DNA of 22,439 nucleotides from Gonapodya sp. JEL0774 (Eukaryota > Monoblepharomycota > Monoblepharidomycetes > Monoblepharidales > Gonapodyaceae): the NCBI GenBank assembly GCA_027604505.1, contig JADIIX010000241.1, positions 1-22,439 of the forward strand, in the 5' to 3' direction. Positions 11,350 to 21,449 of the stretch are shown here, one piece after another. The notes beneath the pieces were generated by a model. That model had not been told where the DNA came from, did no database searches, and worked only from the letters and a program-made list of their open reading frames with translations. Within the stretch, counting starts at the first letter, position 1. Every line of letters starts with the position of its first letter. The position numbers and the translations under genes were made by a program.

Positions 11350-12012
11350 TGGGTAGTCGACGTGCAAACGCGGACGTCAAGCGTGTGTGCGTGGTGCCAT
11401 GTCCACATTGAAGTACGATGGCAAGCCCAAGTATGCGTAGAGTCAATGGCGGAATGGTCCAGAGAGTAAGTGAAGGATTGCCCAAGGATTGAGACAGGCC
11501 AGGCAAGGCCGTTTACCAACATGGTAGAATGAGAAAATCTCCAAGAATGACCGTGAAGATATACAGGAGACTCACAATGGGTGTTGGCTTTGGCGTTGCC
11601 ATACCTTTGTAAGCGAATGAAGGCTGCAGGGATGTTCTAAGAGAGGTGAGGGCCGTACGAATGCGGCGTGTCCAAACGAGTCGAGAAGGAGGGCAGTAAG
11701 GGCCGGCCCACAGGAAGCACAGTCTTTAATTGAACGATTGAAGATCTAGTAGTCCAACGGCTATGGTTCCTCGGTCCTTGGTCCGTGTCCGCCTGACAAA
11801 TCCCGCGTCCCCAAGAGTCGAGCGTATTTGGATTGCGAGCCTCTGCGCGAAGACTCCACAGAGAACGACAGACAGGGGGAGCGCGATGGCGGAAAGTACT
11901 GGATTGGGAAACCAAGCAAATGCTGAAACGCGTTTGAGGTCTCCAATTGAAGCCCCCCACCCTTGCCACAGGTGTTCCATCTTACCACAAGAGCCTCTAT
12001 TGAAAAGCGCAA
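11237..12012 (-). other. coding-like stretch, gene not resolved
   Basis: Three minus-strand patches look coding but I could not join them into one model. (1) 11980-11726 holds a hydrophobic segment (LSAIALPLSVVLCGVFAQRL). (2) ATG 11602 opens a hydrophobic stretch containing SLLYIFTVILGDFLILPC, cut at 11517 by a GTAAAC donor. (3) 11506-11237 ends with HPWHPIALHIRGIPIELYPP and a further hydrophobic run. Together they suggest a small multi-pass membrane protein, or extra 5' exons of the UPF0658 gene just downstream, which lacks a convincing first exon. A GGTAAG donor-like site lies at about 11984. I recognise no family. Confidence 0.35.
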
Positions 12013-12553
12013 ACCGCCGCGAGAGATCGAATTCTATTTAGGTGTTAACGTGCGGAATATCTGAATTGCGTAATATCGACATCGGGTTAATGGTGAATCA
12101 CCAATGATATGATAATTCGGCAGATACTCTGAGAGCTTAGAGTGACATGTTCATGCTTGTAACTACTCGTGACTAATCAAATCTTGTTCTTTCGCGCACC
12201 ACGAGTGTGCGAGATGATGGCGATTGATCTCATGGTGACCGTGGACGCAGCTCCCCTTAGTTTCTCCTTGGGGATGGCACAACCACAAAGCTTCCTTTTT
12301 ATTTAAACACGCAATGTACTTTTAGAAGAGAAATTGGTGTCAAATGTTGTCAAGTTGCACAACACAGCGATAACCGGCAGGCCATGATGATCTGGTGTAC
12401 TGAGAGCTCTGGTAAAATGGACTTGGATTATATGTACATCATCATTCTCAAAAAAAATCGGAGGATCATGGAATTTGTCTCATTTGCACATATCGCAGTT
12501 CTCTCGATCACACATGTACACATCACCCGTCTGCAACACTCACTTATAAATCG
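12013..12553. promoter_or_regulatory. divergent intergenic region, about 540 bp
   Basis: This AT-rich region separates the minus-strand coding-like block from the plus-strand molybdopterin synthase gene, so it should hold both promoters. A TTTTTATTTAAA stretch near 12295-12306 is the most TATA-like element for the plus strand; it lies about 250 bp before the ATG, which is far. I see no gene, repeat or RNA structure here. Confidence 0.35.
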
Positions 12554-13764
12554 ATGGCCTCCCTTGCTCCCACCAGCTCGCCACACAAGCTCCCAACAGA
12601 TTCGTCAACTCTCCGTGCCACTACTGCCTCTGGGGGAACCACTGAGGTCACGGTCACGGAATCTCCTTACGATCCTCGGGAACTGTCGGACGCATGCAAG
12701 GACGATTCGTGCGGCGCAATCTCCACGTTTGAAGGCACAACTCGAAACATATTTGAGGGTGAATACTGATTGTGCTTCCAGCAAGGCTTGGAAACGACTG
12801 TGGTGGAATGACGGGACTGGAGTGGCACTGATAGGATAGGAAAAGTGAGATCTCTCTACCGAAGCACCTGATGATTAGGTATATCGTATGTGAGGTTGGA
12901 GTATTGTCGTGATTTAGGTCGAGTGCACAACGAAACCAGATTCAGAAAACCTGTCGGGGTTGCAGTGGCTCCTAAAATGATCTGCAATCGTTGGAGCTCG
13001 GAGTCTGTCAACTCGTGGGAGAATTGAAAAAAATCAAGGACAAGGCTGTATTCCGAACTGTGAAGAGAATGCATTGAAAGGGATGGAGATTGGGGGCTTA
13101 AGCATCTACCTCTCCCCGCTAACAGCGCTCATTTTTTGTTTCTTTCCTTTGCATCCTTCAACTCCTGTACCACATTCGCTAGGCAAGCGTGTCCTCTCTC
13201 TGTTTTACGAGTCCTACATCCCTATGGCTCTCAAAGAGCTCATTCACATCTGTGCCCTCGCCCGCACCTCGTGGCCAGGCCTCCTCCACATCAGAATCGC
13301 CCATCGCGTCGGCTCGGTCCCCGTAGGACAAGGTAGCGTGTTTGTTGTAGCGAGCAGCCCGCATAGAAGGGACGCTATCGAAGCGGTGGAGTGGATGGTG
13401 GATGAGTTGAAGGCGACTGTGCCCATATGGAAGAGAGAGATTTACGAAGATGGGAGTGTGTGGAAGGTGAGTTGGATACAAACGGCACAGTCTGCGTCTG
13501 AAACCCAACCGTCCTTATGTTAAACAATATCGTTCGATGATTCCACCCCTCCAACAGGCCAACACAGAGTGTGTTGGCTGCGTTGCTCGTCGACGGAGCA
13601 GGCTGCGATCTGCGGACGAGGCTGCGCAGGAGGACATTAAAACAACTGGACTATCTCATGGAGATCACGTGCACGATCACAGTCACAATGTTGGTCACGG
13701 ACTCGATAATGGAATTGGTCACGATCATAGCCATGATGACGCTGCTGAAGGAAGTGATACATAG
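12554..13764 (+). CDS. MOCS2B: molybdopterin synthase catalytic subunit (MoaE/MOCS2B) with His-rich tail
   Basis: Three exons: 12554-12758, 13183-13466, 13558-13764, giving 231 aa with in-phase introns of 424 and 91 bp. MoaE/MOCS2B pairs with thiocarboxylated MoaD/MOCS2A in the cytosol and inserts the dithiolene sulfurs into precursor Z to form molybdopterin. Family marks: CGAISTFEGTTRN (53-65), YESYIPMA (77-84), IAHRVGSVPVGQ (107-118), SPHRRDAIEAV (127-137) and KATVPIWKREIYEDG, in which Lys145 and Lys152 match the two active-site lysines of bacterial MoaE. An in-frame TAA directly upstream supports ATG 12554. The family ends soon after VWK. Here a further 68 residues follow: a Cys/Arg-rich stretch, then a tail with nine His between about 196 and 222 in HxH and HD patterns. 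The tail has typical local codon use and ends at TAG 13762-13764. Its role is unknown; metal binding is a guess. Confidence 0.95.
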
Positions 13765-14084
13765 AATATGCCCTTGGCTTATTCAGGGGTTTAAATGTTT
13801 CGGGTGCATAAGAATGACACAAGGTTCCCAGTTTCGTCCAGCAAGGTTAGAAAGGCAGTTGTAGGAGACACAAAATTTTCGGTGAGACCACAAGTAAGGA
13901 GCGTGCATTTTATTTCTCATGTAACCAGAGGATGCTTGCATGCTTATATGCATAATTTACTTTAGTATGACTGAGATGGACTAGTACATATTGCTTTTCC
14001 CATCGAGTCCAGCTCGATAAATAAAATAGTCATAACTCGTATGTACCAAGTCGAGGGAGTACGTGAAACCTTTTCAGATCCGTT
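13765..14084. other. convergent intergenic region with polyadenylation-like signals
   Basis: This 320-bp spacer separates two genes that end towards each other. It has AATAAA on the plus strand at 14019-14024 and on the minus strand around 13910-13916, either of which could serve as a polyadenylation signal. No gene is visible. Confidence 0.5.
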
Positions 14085-16549
14085 TTACAAGGGCACCTTA
14101 ACCCCGTTCGGGCACCACGTAATCGTGTACCCCATGGTGTTGACCGCACCGGATGGAGCGCCTGTGGCTGTGATGGCGTTGGAGCATGTAAATGTGCTCG
14201 ACATGTCGTCAAATGGATATGTGTAAACGGAAGGCGCCATTTTCTTGTACCACAGCAGTGCAGGTTGAACTTGAGAAACCCAGTTGGTGTTTTGGAAAGT
14301 GCACTGCTTAGTTGAAGGTGCGCCAGGCACAGCAATACCCAGCGTATCCCAGTTTGCACAGCCGCAGCAACCATTGTTCGTGTTCGCAGCGTCCTGGTAG
14401 CACGACGGGATGCCGTTGTCGCAAAGATACAAGTTGATGAGTTGCTTCCCGGCGTTGACGCCACCCAAACTGCTGTTGCAATTGCCATCAATCTCACACT
14501 GGCGTGCAGGTCCCCAGTAACCCACGGGTGTTCCGCAACGCTTGGTGATGGGTCCTCCGAGGGACCGTCCTTCCGAGAGCGCAATTCCACATTTTTGACC
14601 GCTGGGGCAGTTGGCTGAGCTTGTACAGGTCTGGCTGCCCGAGTTTCCAGTAACCGCAAGGAGAGTAGCTGCCGAAACTGGAGGATTCGCCTGCCAGCTG
14701 GAAGCGCCCATGCCCCTGATAGAAGTGGTGGATCCCGGGTTGTTGCACCAGTACGGGTCCGTCTTGGAGCTCTGAGGGAAAGAGTACGGTGCCATCTGCA
14801 CTGGGAAGTTGAAGCCGTCAATGATCGATATGTCGTAGAAATCGATACCCTTCGACACAATGGTGAACTCGGCTCGAGTAAAGGGACCAGAAGCCGTGGT
14901 ATAGTCGCCCGACCCGCACTGAGGGCCGCTGCAAGCGAACACGTTGCCACTGATGACAACGTCTCCATTACCTCCATAGCTCGGGAAGTTCAAAGTAGTG
15001 GTGGCGCCGGTGGCCAGTGTCAAACCATTGGCAGGAACAGGTGTCAGTGCGTAGCAGATATTGTTGGCAGTGTTGCAAGATCCACCAGCAGCGCAATCTG
15101 AGGTGGAAATGAAGAGAGAATATTTCAAACAGGCAAGCAAAAAAGTAAGAGTAGTGATCAAAAACTCGACTCTCACCGGCCGTGGAAAAGCACTTTGATT
15201 TGCCAGCGGCGTATGGCGTTGCGCCGGTCACCATGTAAACCTTGATTTCCCGATCGCACTGATTGACAAAGGTGATGGGCCGACTTCCATCTGTCGGCGG
15301 TGGGGGCGGGGGGACTGTTGGTGGAGGGGGAGTGGCAGGGGGCGACGCTGGAGGTGTAGCGGGAGGAGAAGCAGGGGGAGGTGTTGCCGGTGGCGACGGC
15401 GCACTTCCACACGAGTTGCCTTGAGTTAGTTTGCCATTAGAGCACCCATAGCTGTGAGTTGAGAGTAGAGCGACGAGGTGAGAATGTTGTGGTAGAGTGA
15501 TATATGCCAACGCGACACGCACGAGTTGCAGCTGTAACAATCTGGGCCACATGAGAGCAAGGGACTAGGGCAGTTTGATGCCGGAGGAGAAGCAGGGGGA
15601 GGTGTTGCCGGAGGAGAAGCTGGGGGAGATGTTGCCGGTGGCGACGGCGCACTTCCACATGAGTTGCCTTGAGTTAGTTTGCCATTAGAGCACCCATAGC
15701 TGTGAGTTGGGAGTGGAGCGACGAGGTGAGAATGTTGTGGTAGAGTCACATATGCCAATGCGACACGTACGAGTTGCAGCTGTAACAATCTGAGCCACAT
15801 GAGAGCAAGGGACTAGGGCAGTTTGATGCAACAAGTACAGTTCCAGCCTGAAAAAATAGGGACATCATGTTCACGCGATAAGTAAATTTGGTGATAGAGA
15901 GTTCGGAGATACAATAGAATGCACCTGGGGGAGAGCTGGAGGAGGAGGGGGAGCCGGGGGAGAAGATGCTACACAGCTTTTACCCTGAACAAGATTGCCG
16001 TCGGAGCATCCGTATCTGCGAGAGAGAGTTATTTGGAGATTACGCCAAATGATCGAGAATCGGAACCCACAGGTCGCAGCTGTAACATGCTCCACCACAC
16101 TGAAGCAGTGGTGCTGGGCAGTGGACGAGCGTCTAGAGAAGAAGTTTGAGAAGTCGATGCGAATTGTGACAAACGGGTCTGTTTCTCTCTCAGGGACGGA
16201 CACGATGGCCGCTCCGTATCCGAATCAACCGCAGTGCGCTTTCCCGTTTAAAAAGTCTCCCATGAGCCTTGAGGTGCATTTAGATGTGTTTCGTTCCACG
16301 GAAGGGCCGACTCCCGATTCACGGCGCCAGAGATGTCTCCCTACAACTCACCAAAAGACAACTGTTTCCTTGAACGAGGTTGCCGTTATTGCAACCATAT
16401 TTTGAGCACTCGTAACAAGCCTGTCCGCACTGGAGCAAACCCTGACCACACACTGGAGCTGCGAGCGACTGTCCCACGATGCCAACGAAGACCGCTCCGC
16501 CAAAGATTGCACGGACTATACGCGACGTCGCCAAACTGTGGATCCCCAT
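14085..16549 (-). CDS. secreted thaumatin-like protein with four cysteine-rich carbohydrate-binding-like modules
   Basis: Seven exons (minus): 16549-16352, 16132-16071, 16015-15925, 15847-15771, 15699-15523, 15451-15177, 15097-14085, giving 630 aa with all joins in phase. Residues 1-31 form a signal peptide (hydrophobic core IFGGAVFVGIVG, ending SLAA), so it is secreted. Four modules follow (about 34-64, 71-101, 127-157, 186-216). Their pattern is C-x(4)-L-x-C-G-x(2)-C-Y-x-C-x(2)-Y-G-C-x(2)-G-x-L-x-Q-G-x-S-C, resembling the short CBM52/Carb_bind type. Modules 2-4 each have an intron at the same place, just before the YGC codons; module 1 has none. A Pro/Ala linker (about 217-257) leads to a thaumatin domain (258-630). 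That domain has ITFVNQCDREIKVY, FTRAEFTI, DFYDISIIDGFNFPV (acidic residues of the REDDD cleft) and YPFDDMSSTFTC. Some fungal thaumatin-like proteins bind or cut beta-1,3-glucan; that activity here is inference. A TATA box just upstream supports the start. Confidence 0.93.
15383..15581 (-). repeat. tandem duplicated module unit, copy A
   Basis: This 199-nt unit covers part of an exon, a whole 71-bp intron and part of the next exon of the thaumatin-like gene (module 4). It matches copy B with about 8 mismatches by eye and no gaps. The intron is conserved about as well as the coding parts. Confidence 0.9.
15631..15829 (-). repeat. tandem duplicated module unit, copy B
   Basis: This 199-nt unit is the partner of copy A at a period of 248 nt and encodes module 3 with its 71-bp intron. 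The 49-nt spacer between the copies encodes part of the Pro/Ala linker and is itself repetitive. Confidence 0.9.
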
Positions 16550-16575
16550 TGTGTTGTTTATGAGGGTTTCCCCAC

Positions 16576-16583
16576 TTTTTATA
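16576..16583 (-). promoter_or_regulatory. TATA box of the thaumatin-like gene
   Basis: The minus strand reads CCTATAAAAAG here, 27-34 bp before the ATG at 16549. At the usual TATA-to-start distance transcription would begin almost at the ATG, so the 5' leader would be very short. This favours ATG 16549 over the in-frame ATG further upstream. The site is read by pattern only. Confidence 0.55.
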
Positions 16584-17853
16584 GGCGAGAAATTTAGCTT
16601 CAGGGGGGGCATCCGCCAGGAGAGCCGCAAGGCCGCAGAGAGGCTCCCCCTTCAGGCCAGATCTCTTCCGCTCTATGGAGCGTCCATCATCCCTGGCTTT
16701 CTGTCTTGCACCAAGTGCTAATTTTCTTTACTCTGATAAGCGGTGGCATCTAGCGGATACCACATATTGTTCAGTGCTCTCTTTACAGTAGAGGTTCTTT
16801 TATGTATTGCGGTACCTTTCTGGCTTTGGGTGTGGGCTGAATAATGCGGTGTGGCGGGGGTGAATCACGAAGAGAGACATACGGACAACTGTACTATATG
16901 GGTCCTTTCAAAAATGCTTTGCGACTGATACGAATACAGCGCTGGCTTTCGAGAATCATCATAGTATGGACACTCTTACGCTCCCCTGCTGCATTTCACA
17001 ACTCCAATGAATATCCATCACACCGCCCTTGCTCTCTGTAAACATCAACCTACACAATCTCGCAACGGGATCTACGATCCTCCTACAAATGAGTTGGTGA
17101 TAGGACATGCGCGCATCATCGTGGAGGATCCACCATACTAATACCAAGACTGGCCACAAGTTCTTGACAATGTCATTGCTGGAGTCCACTTGCCAAATGG
17201 AACAACTGTTGCAATGAATGTGGGATCCCAAAGATCCCATCTTCTTCTTGGGACGCGTTGCCGTAATTGGCATTGAAGGCACCAACGCCGACCTCCCGAA
17301 ACCAAGCAGCTACGAGTGCAACGCACTGATGCCCAAACCAATTGATAATGAATACCCAACAAAAGTTCGTCTGGCCACCTGCACGTGACACCCTCGTTGT
17401 TACACCGGACTGTAATGCGGAATATTAACAACCAAAGTTCACACCCACCCACTGCTGTGAGTGTTGTCGGAACGACACAGAAAGCGAATACTGAGAGCTG
17501 TGCTGCTGTGGCTATCTCGGAACATTTGTTTTCAATGCAAACGAGGGACGCTCCAGAGCGGGTATTGAGGGGGTGACATCCTGTACACTTAATAAATTGA
17601 GGGTCATGTTCCGCGAGGTCTCTCCGTTTCACTGGCCATTCACTGGTCACTCAGTCCAGTAAATGAACACCTTGCGTCTCCGGGCTTGGCGTTGCAGAGA
17701 GGGCATTATGCGGAGGTGGGCAGGTGAACTGTGTGAACTGCGTTTAGGTGTAGTTTTATTGCATTCTCTCATTGTCCACCGACACCCAGTGAAATAGCAT
17801 ACACTGAAGCTTAGCCGGTGCCCCACGATAGGCTCAGCACTAGAGTGTACAGT
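16584..17853. other. gene-poor region with a decayed coding-like patch
   Basis: No intact gene is visible. Within about 16996-17660 the plus strand keeps protein-like phrases that switch frame and carry stops: IYDPPTNELVIGHARIIVED before a TAA, HLPNGTTVAMNVGSQ after it in the same frame, then DLPKPSSYECNALMPKPIDN and RDTLVVTPDCNAEY in shifted frames. No GT-AG pair I tried repairs the frame. This looks like a mutated gene remnant of unknown family, but it could be an intron-rich gene or chance. The rest of the interval (16584-16990, 17660-17853) shows nothing I can name. Confidence 0.3.
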
Positions 17854-18312
17854 CTAGGCATCAATGTGTTGCGCGGCTGGCGGCATGATTTCGGTATGAC
17901 TCTTGTGCCTTGTGCCCATAAAAACAAATGGTACCCAATAAGCAGATGTGATCTTAAGTCCTCTGTTTCTTTTTGGCCGTATGTATATTGCAATACATGT
18001 GAGTGGCCCAGCTGAATGTGAGAGATCACGTGAGTCGTTCTCTCCTGTACAATGATCAATAAAATATGATTGCGAATCGTCTGGTTGGCGCTGATGGCGA
18101 TTGCGCGTTTAGAAACAATACATGAGCGTTGTATGCAATACGTTCTGGTGAGTGAGCACAACCACTTACCGGCAATATGGTAGGTAACACCGATCATGGC
18201 CATGAACATGTTGGTCACAAACCAACGACAGTCTGGATCAATTTCGAGCTCAAAACATCTGCGGGCAGTCAGTCTCAAGAAAGATTTAAATTTACTCTGG
18301 ACATCCCTTCAT
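17854..18312 (-). CDS. possible small spliced gene, 98 aa, CxxC N-terminus
   Basis: Proposed exons (minus): 18312-18296, 18258-18170, 18044-17854. The ATG opens MKGCPECFELEIDPD, giving a CPEC pair, then a hydrophobic stretch WFVTNMFMAMIGVTYHIAG, and the frame runs to TAG at 17854. The second intron (125 bp, GTAAGT...TACAG) is good. The first is only 37 bp (GTAAAT, with CTGAC then GCAG), shorter than any other intron here, which weakens the model. A second acceptor 33 nt further on (at 18011/18012) also keeps the frame. The middle exon is the most convincing part. The gene would lie head-to-head with the RanBPM-type gene, 141 bp between ATGs. I recognise no family. Confidence 0.3.
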
Positions 18313-18453
18313 TCTTCTGTTGCGACACAATTCCTATCAAAGACTCTCTGCTCTCACAACGTTAACAGCTTTGGAGACCTATTACCACAGTAGCAACGGG
18401 AACGCGACACCAAGACAAAGCTAGATTTGAAACTGGAAAGGAACGTGTAAACA

Positions 18454-21449
18454 ATGCGGATGACTGGAGGTGCGCTTACGCGATTGGCGCTTGTCCCAAT
18501 CTCGTCGACACCAGGGCCGGCACCTCTAACTTTAATCTACTCTCCATCACTTGATCGTCTCCTACCACTCGCGTGGTCTCGCTTTAGGCTCTCGTGGGGC
18601 CACTCAATCGTCCGCTCCTCCGGCGCCATCATCCTCCTCGTCGGGCGGCGCCGGCAACTCCTCAGAGTCCCCGACACGCCTTGCTTCGGCCTCTTCAGGT
18701 CCAGCACTCCCTATCAAATACCGTGTCCCCACATACCTGCTCGAAACGCCGGTTGCTCTCTCCCCAGATGACGACCCGCTGTCTGCTTCAACCCAAAGCA
18801 CTACCCCCACCCTCGTCGTCTCACTTTCACCCGCTGCATCGCTCGTGATCGGTTCTAAAAATCGTGTCAAGGGAATTGCAGCAGGAAAGGCAATATCAAA
18901 GGATGGGGCGCCTCATGGTGTCGTCCCCACCATCCCGTTGCCCACAGCTTGGAACCCAAAGGACAAATGTGCGCTCTTGGAGCTGACCAGGATGAATATG
19001 AGATTGAACTACAATGGTAAGTTACAGCGAATTTGGATGGCCTCCGGCAGGGGGGCGGAGGAAGTATGGATCAACTCACTACCAGCCCACGGATTACTTT
19101 CTCCAAATGATTCTGGCCGTACAAAAAGCTGTTTCCGGCCTGCATTCAAGTGTTCTCTCTCTCTATTTTTATATACAGGCGCCGGTAAATCTGATGGCGA
19201 TGCCGCCTCGGTGCGTGCCAACGCTCCGATGCCTCCACAAGCCGGCATTTTTTACTTTGAAGTAGACGTGCTCAGCAAAGGCCGTGACGGACACATTGGA
19301 GTGGGATTTTGTTGGCAAAATGTTTCGCTAAACAGATTGCCAGGTGCGTTAGAATGAACGGGCGAAATCGTGAGTGGGCAGGATGCAGCATCCACGGCCC
19401 AAGAAGCTCATTTAGCGTCTGGCCTATAAAGAAAGGAAAAAGTATACAGGATTTTTATTTGAAGGGCAGGAGTGTTTCCGTGGGAGACTTTACTAACCGT
19501 TTCATGCTTTCTGCCATGCTTCGCACCACTGTCCGCCATCTCCACAGGCTGGGAGCCAAATTCTTGGGGCTACCATGGTGATGACGGCCACTCATTCTCT
19601 TGCTCCGGCACTGCCGGCCGTGCTTATGGACCTACATTTACTACGTCGGACGTTATCGGTTGTTGCGTAAATTTCTGGTCTAACACGGCTTTCTACACCA
19701 AAAATGGACAAGCGCTGGGAACGGCGTTCAGAGACGTATGTGGGACTGGGAACAAAGGAGGAGCGGTGCTGTATCCGGCGGTGGGATTGAGAACACCCGG
19801 CGAGGTTGTGGAAGTCAATTTCGGGCAGAGGGCGTTCCGATATGATATCGAAGGATATTTCAAGGTATGCTTACGGGGGATCTAGTAGCAGCAGGCTACC
19901 GGCTATGACCTTCCCTGGTAAATGTTCCTGCCACTGACATCATCCTACCTCATTGTAGGAAGAAAGGGCCAAATTATGGCTTACAATCCACGCTTCTCCG
20001 ATCCCCTCTGCTTATCTCCGACCCCAAGCCGCTGACAATTTGTCAGCACCCTCCGCCACTGTCCCCCCACCCTCCAACTCCACCAACGCATCCATCATCT
20101 CTGCGTCCGGCTCACGCTCGGACCTTCCTGCTCTTCCAGATCTCGTCCTTGAGTACCTCGTTCACCATGGCTACGCTGAGACTGCGGAGGTGTTCAAGAA
20201 GGGTATGAAGGGGGATACCGCGGATGAACACCCCATTGGGGCAGAAGGCGAAGGACAAGTGTCACAAGAAGGAATGAAGGAGAGGCAGAGTGAGTTCACA
20301 TTACCGTCCGTATGGTTGTGTCTGTGATTTATTATTCATCGATGCATATAAAAAATTGCGGTTTCCATCATTCAATTGGACTAAGGAATTCGTGATCTGA
20401 TTCTCTCCGGTGACATATCGTCCGCGCTCTCATTCACCTCTGCCCTATATCCGCTCGTTCTTCCCGCCAACCCCGACATTTTATTTGCCCTTAAATGTCG
20501 CAAATTCATAGAGATGATTCGAGACGTTGCTTTGGCATCAGGAGCGTTAGAAGCGAATAGCACAGAGGAGATGGAAGTGGAGGTTACTGTGGGTCAAATC
20601 GATAATATTGGAGAGAATGGAAATGGCAACTTAACCGATGAGGATGCGATGGAGGTGGACGAGCAGTCCGGGGTTTCGACGACGGCAAGTACAGTGGAAG
20701 TAGCAGAGGCAAGTGGAGGAAATGTGCCAGGAGGCGGCATGGTGGGAGGCGGTAAAGTGAAAGCTGGTCGGAGATCCGTTAGAAGCAAGGCTGGGAAGGG
20801 GGTGATTGCTGCAGGAGGAGGTGCACCCATGGGTACGACGACAGCAAAAAGGAGGGTGACGCCTGCGACAGGCAAAAGTGCAGCAAGCCCCATAGTACCT
20901 GGAAAGGATTCTGAGGTGGATAAGAGCTTGGTGGCATTGAGTATGTTGAGGGAGGCAATGAGATACGGACAGCAGTTACAGGACGAGTTCAAAACGGACG
21001 AGAGGGAAGATGTGAAGGAAACTTTAATTGTGAGAGTCGATTTGATGATCTGCAGTGTTAAAGTTTTGTTGCTCATTTTGTCTGCTCTCGCACGGATGGT
21101 ACCACCAGGAAATCTTTTCCCTCGTTGCGTATCCTGATCCGTATGCTAGTCCTGCAGGATACCTCCTGGACATTAGCGAACGGGAAGCAGTCGCCAACGC
21201 TTTGAACAGCGCTATCCTCGGTAGGTATTTTCGTGTTCTCTCACAACCTTTGCTAGAGCAGCCGTCCCCTCTCTTTACCCTGCTCATCGTTGACCTTCGC
21301 CATTTCCAAAATCAGCTGCTCAAGGTCGCCCCACCATGCCCGCTCTCGAGAAACTCTACAGACAGTCAGTAGTGAGTGTGAGGGAGCTGGTGAGACAGGG
21401 TGTGGGTGCGGCGTCGTTTGTTAATGTGCAAAAAGACGTGCTGGTGTAG
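18454..21449 (+). CDS. RANBP9: RanBPM (RANBP9/10) / Gid1-Vid30 homologue: SPRY-LisH-CTLH-CRA protein
   Basis: Eight exons: 18454-18469, 18588-19016, 19179-19343, 19548-19864, 19959-20289, 20386-21029, 21109-21220, 21316-21449, giving 715 aa. Members are scaffold subunits of the GID/CTLH E3 ubiquitin ligase, which in yeast degrades gluconeogenic enzymes. Evidence: a Ser-rich N-terminus; SPRY domain (about 130-309) with [64 protein letters not shown] and [12 protein letters not shown]; LisH (about 365-395) with [22 protein letters not shown] (about 414-470) with [13 protein letters not shown] and [12 protein letters not shown]; an acidic then Gly/Lys-rich linker (about 480-570); and the CRA region with [18 protein letters not shown] and ALNSAIL. 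All junctions agree in phase. The first exon is only 16 nt (MRMTG) with donor GTGCGC. It is chosen because the following frame has a stop upstream and no ATG before SPRY, so another 5' exon remains possible. Confidence 0.92.

Noticed and set aside
11237-11440. Borate/bicarbonate (SLC4-type) transporter fragment
   Set aside because: A hydrophobic run after a Pro-rich phrase loosely recalled the family, but none of its diagnostic motifs is present.
12759-13182. Possible separate gene in the 424-bp intron of the MoaE gene (minus-strand frame 12856-13074)
   Set aside because: It is a short frame with no motif. The flanking exons join in phase to give the conserved EGKRVLSLFYE, so this is an intron.
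14030-14977. 315-codon minus-strand frame inside the thaumatin-like gene
   Set aside because: It is another frame of the same strand as the last exon of that gene. It is rich in Arg, Thr and Ser with no family motif, while the overlapping frame has the full set of thaumatin-domain motifs.
15925-16549. Chitin-binding (CBM18, hevein-type) or cellulose-binding (CBM1) identity for the cysteine-rich modules
   Set aside because: The spacing of cysteines and the YGC...G.L.QG.SC end do not fit either pattern; CBM52-like is closer, though unproven.
18454-18771. Unspliced 105-codon ORF from ATG 18454
   Set aside because: Reading straight on gives a Leu/Arg-rich sequence ending in a stop. Splicing after 16 nt puts the same ATG in frame with the SPRY protein.
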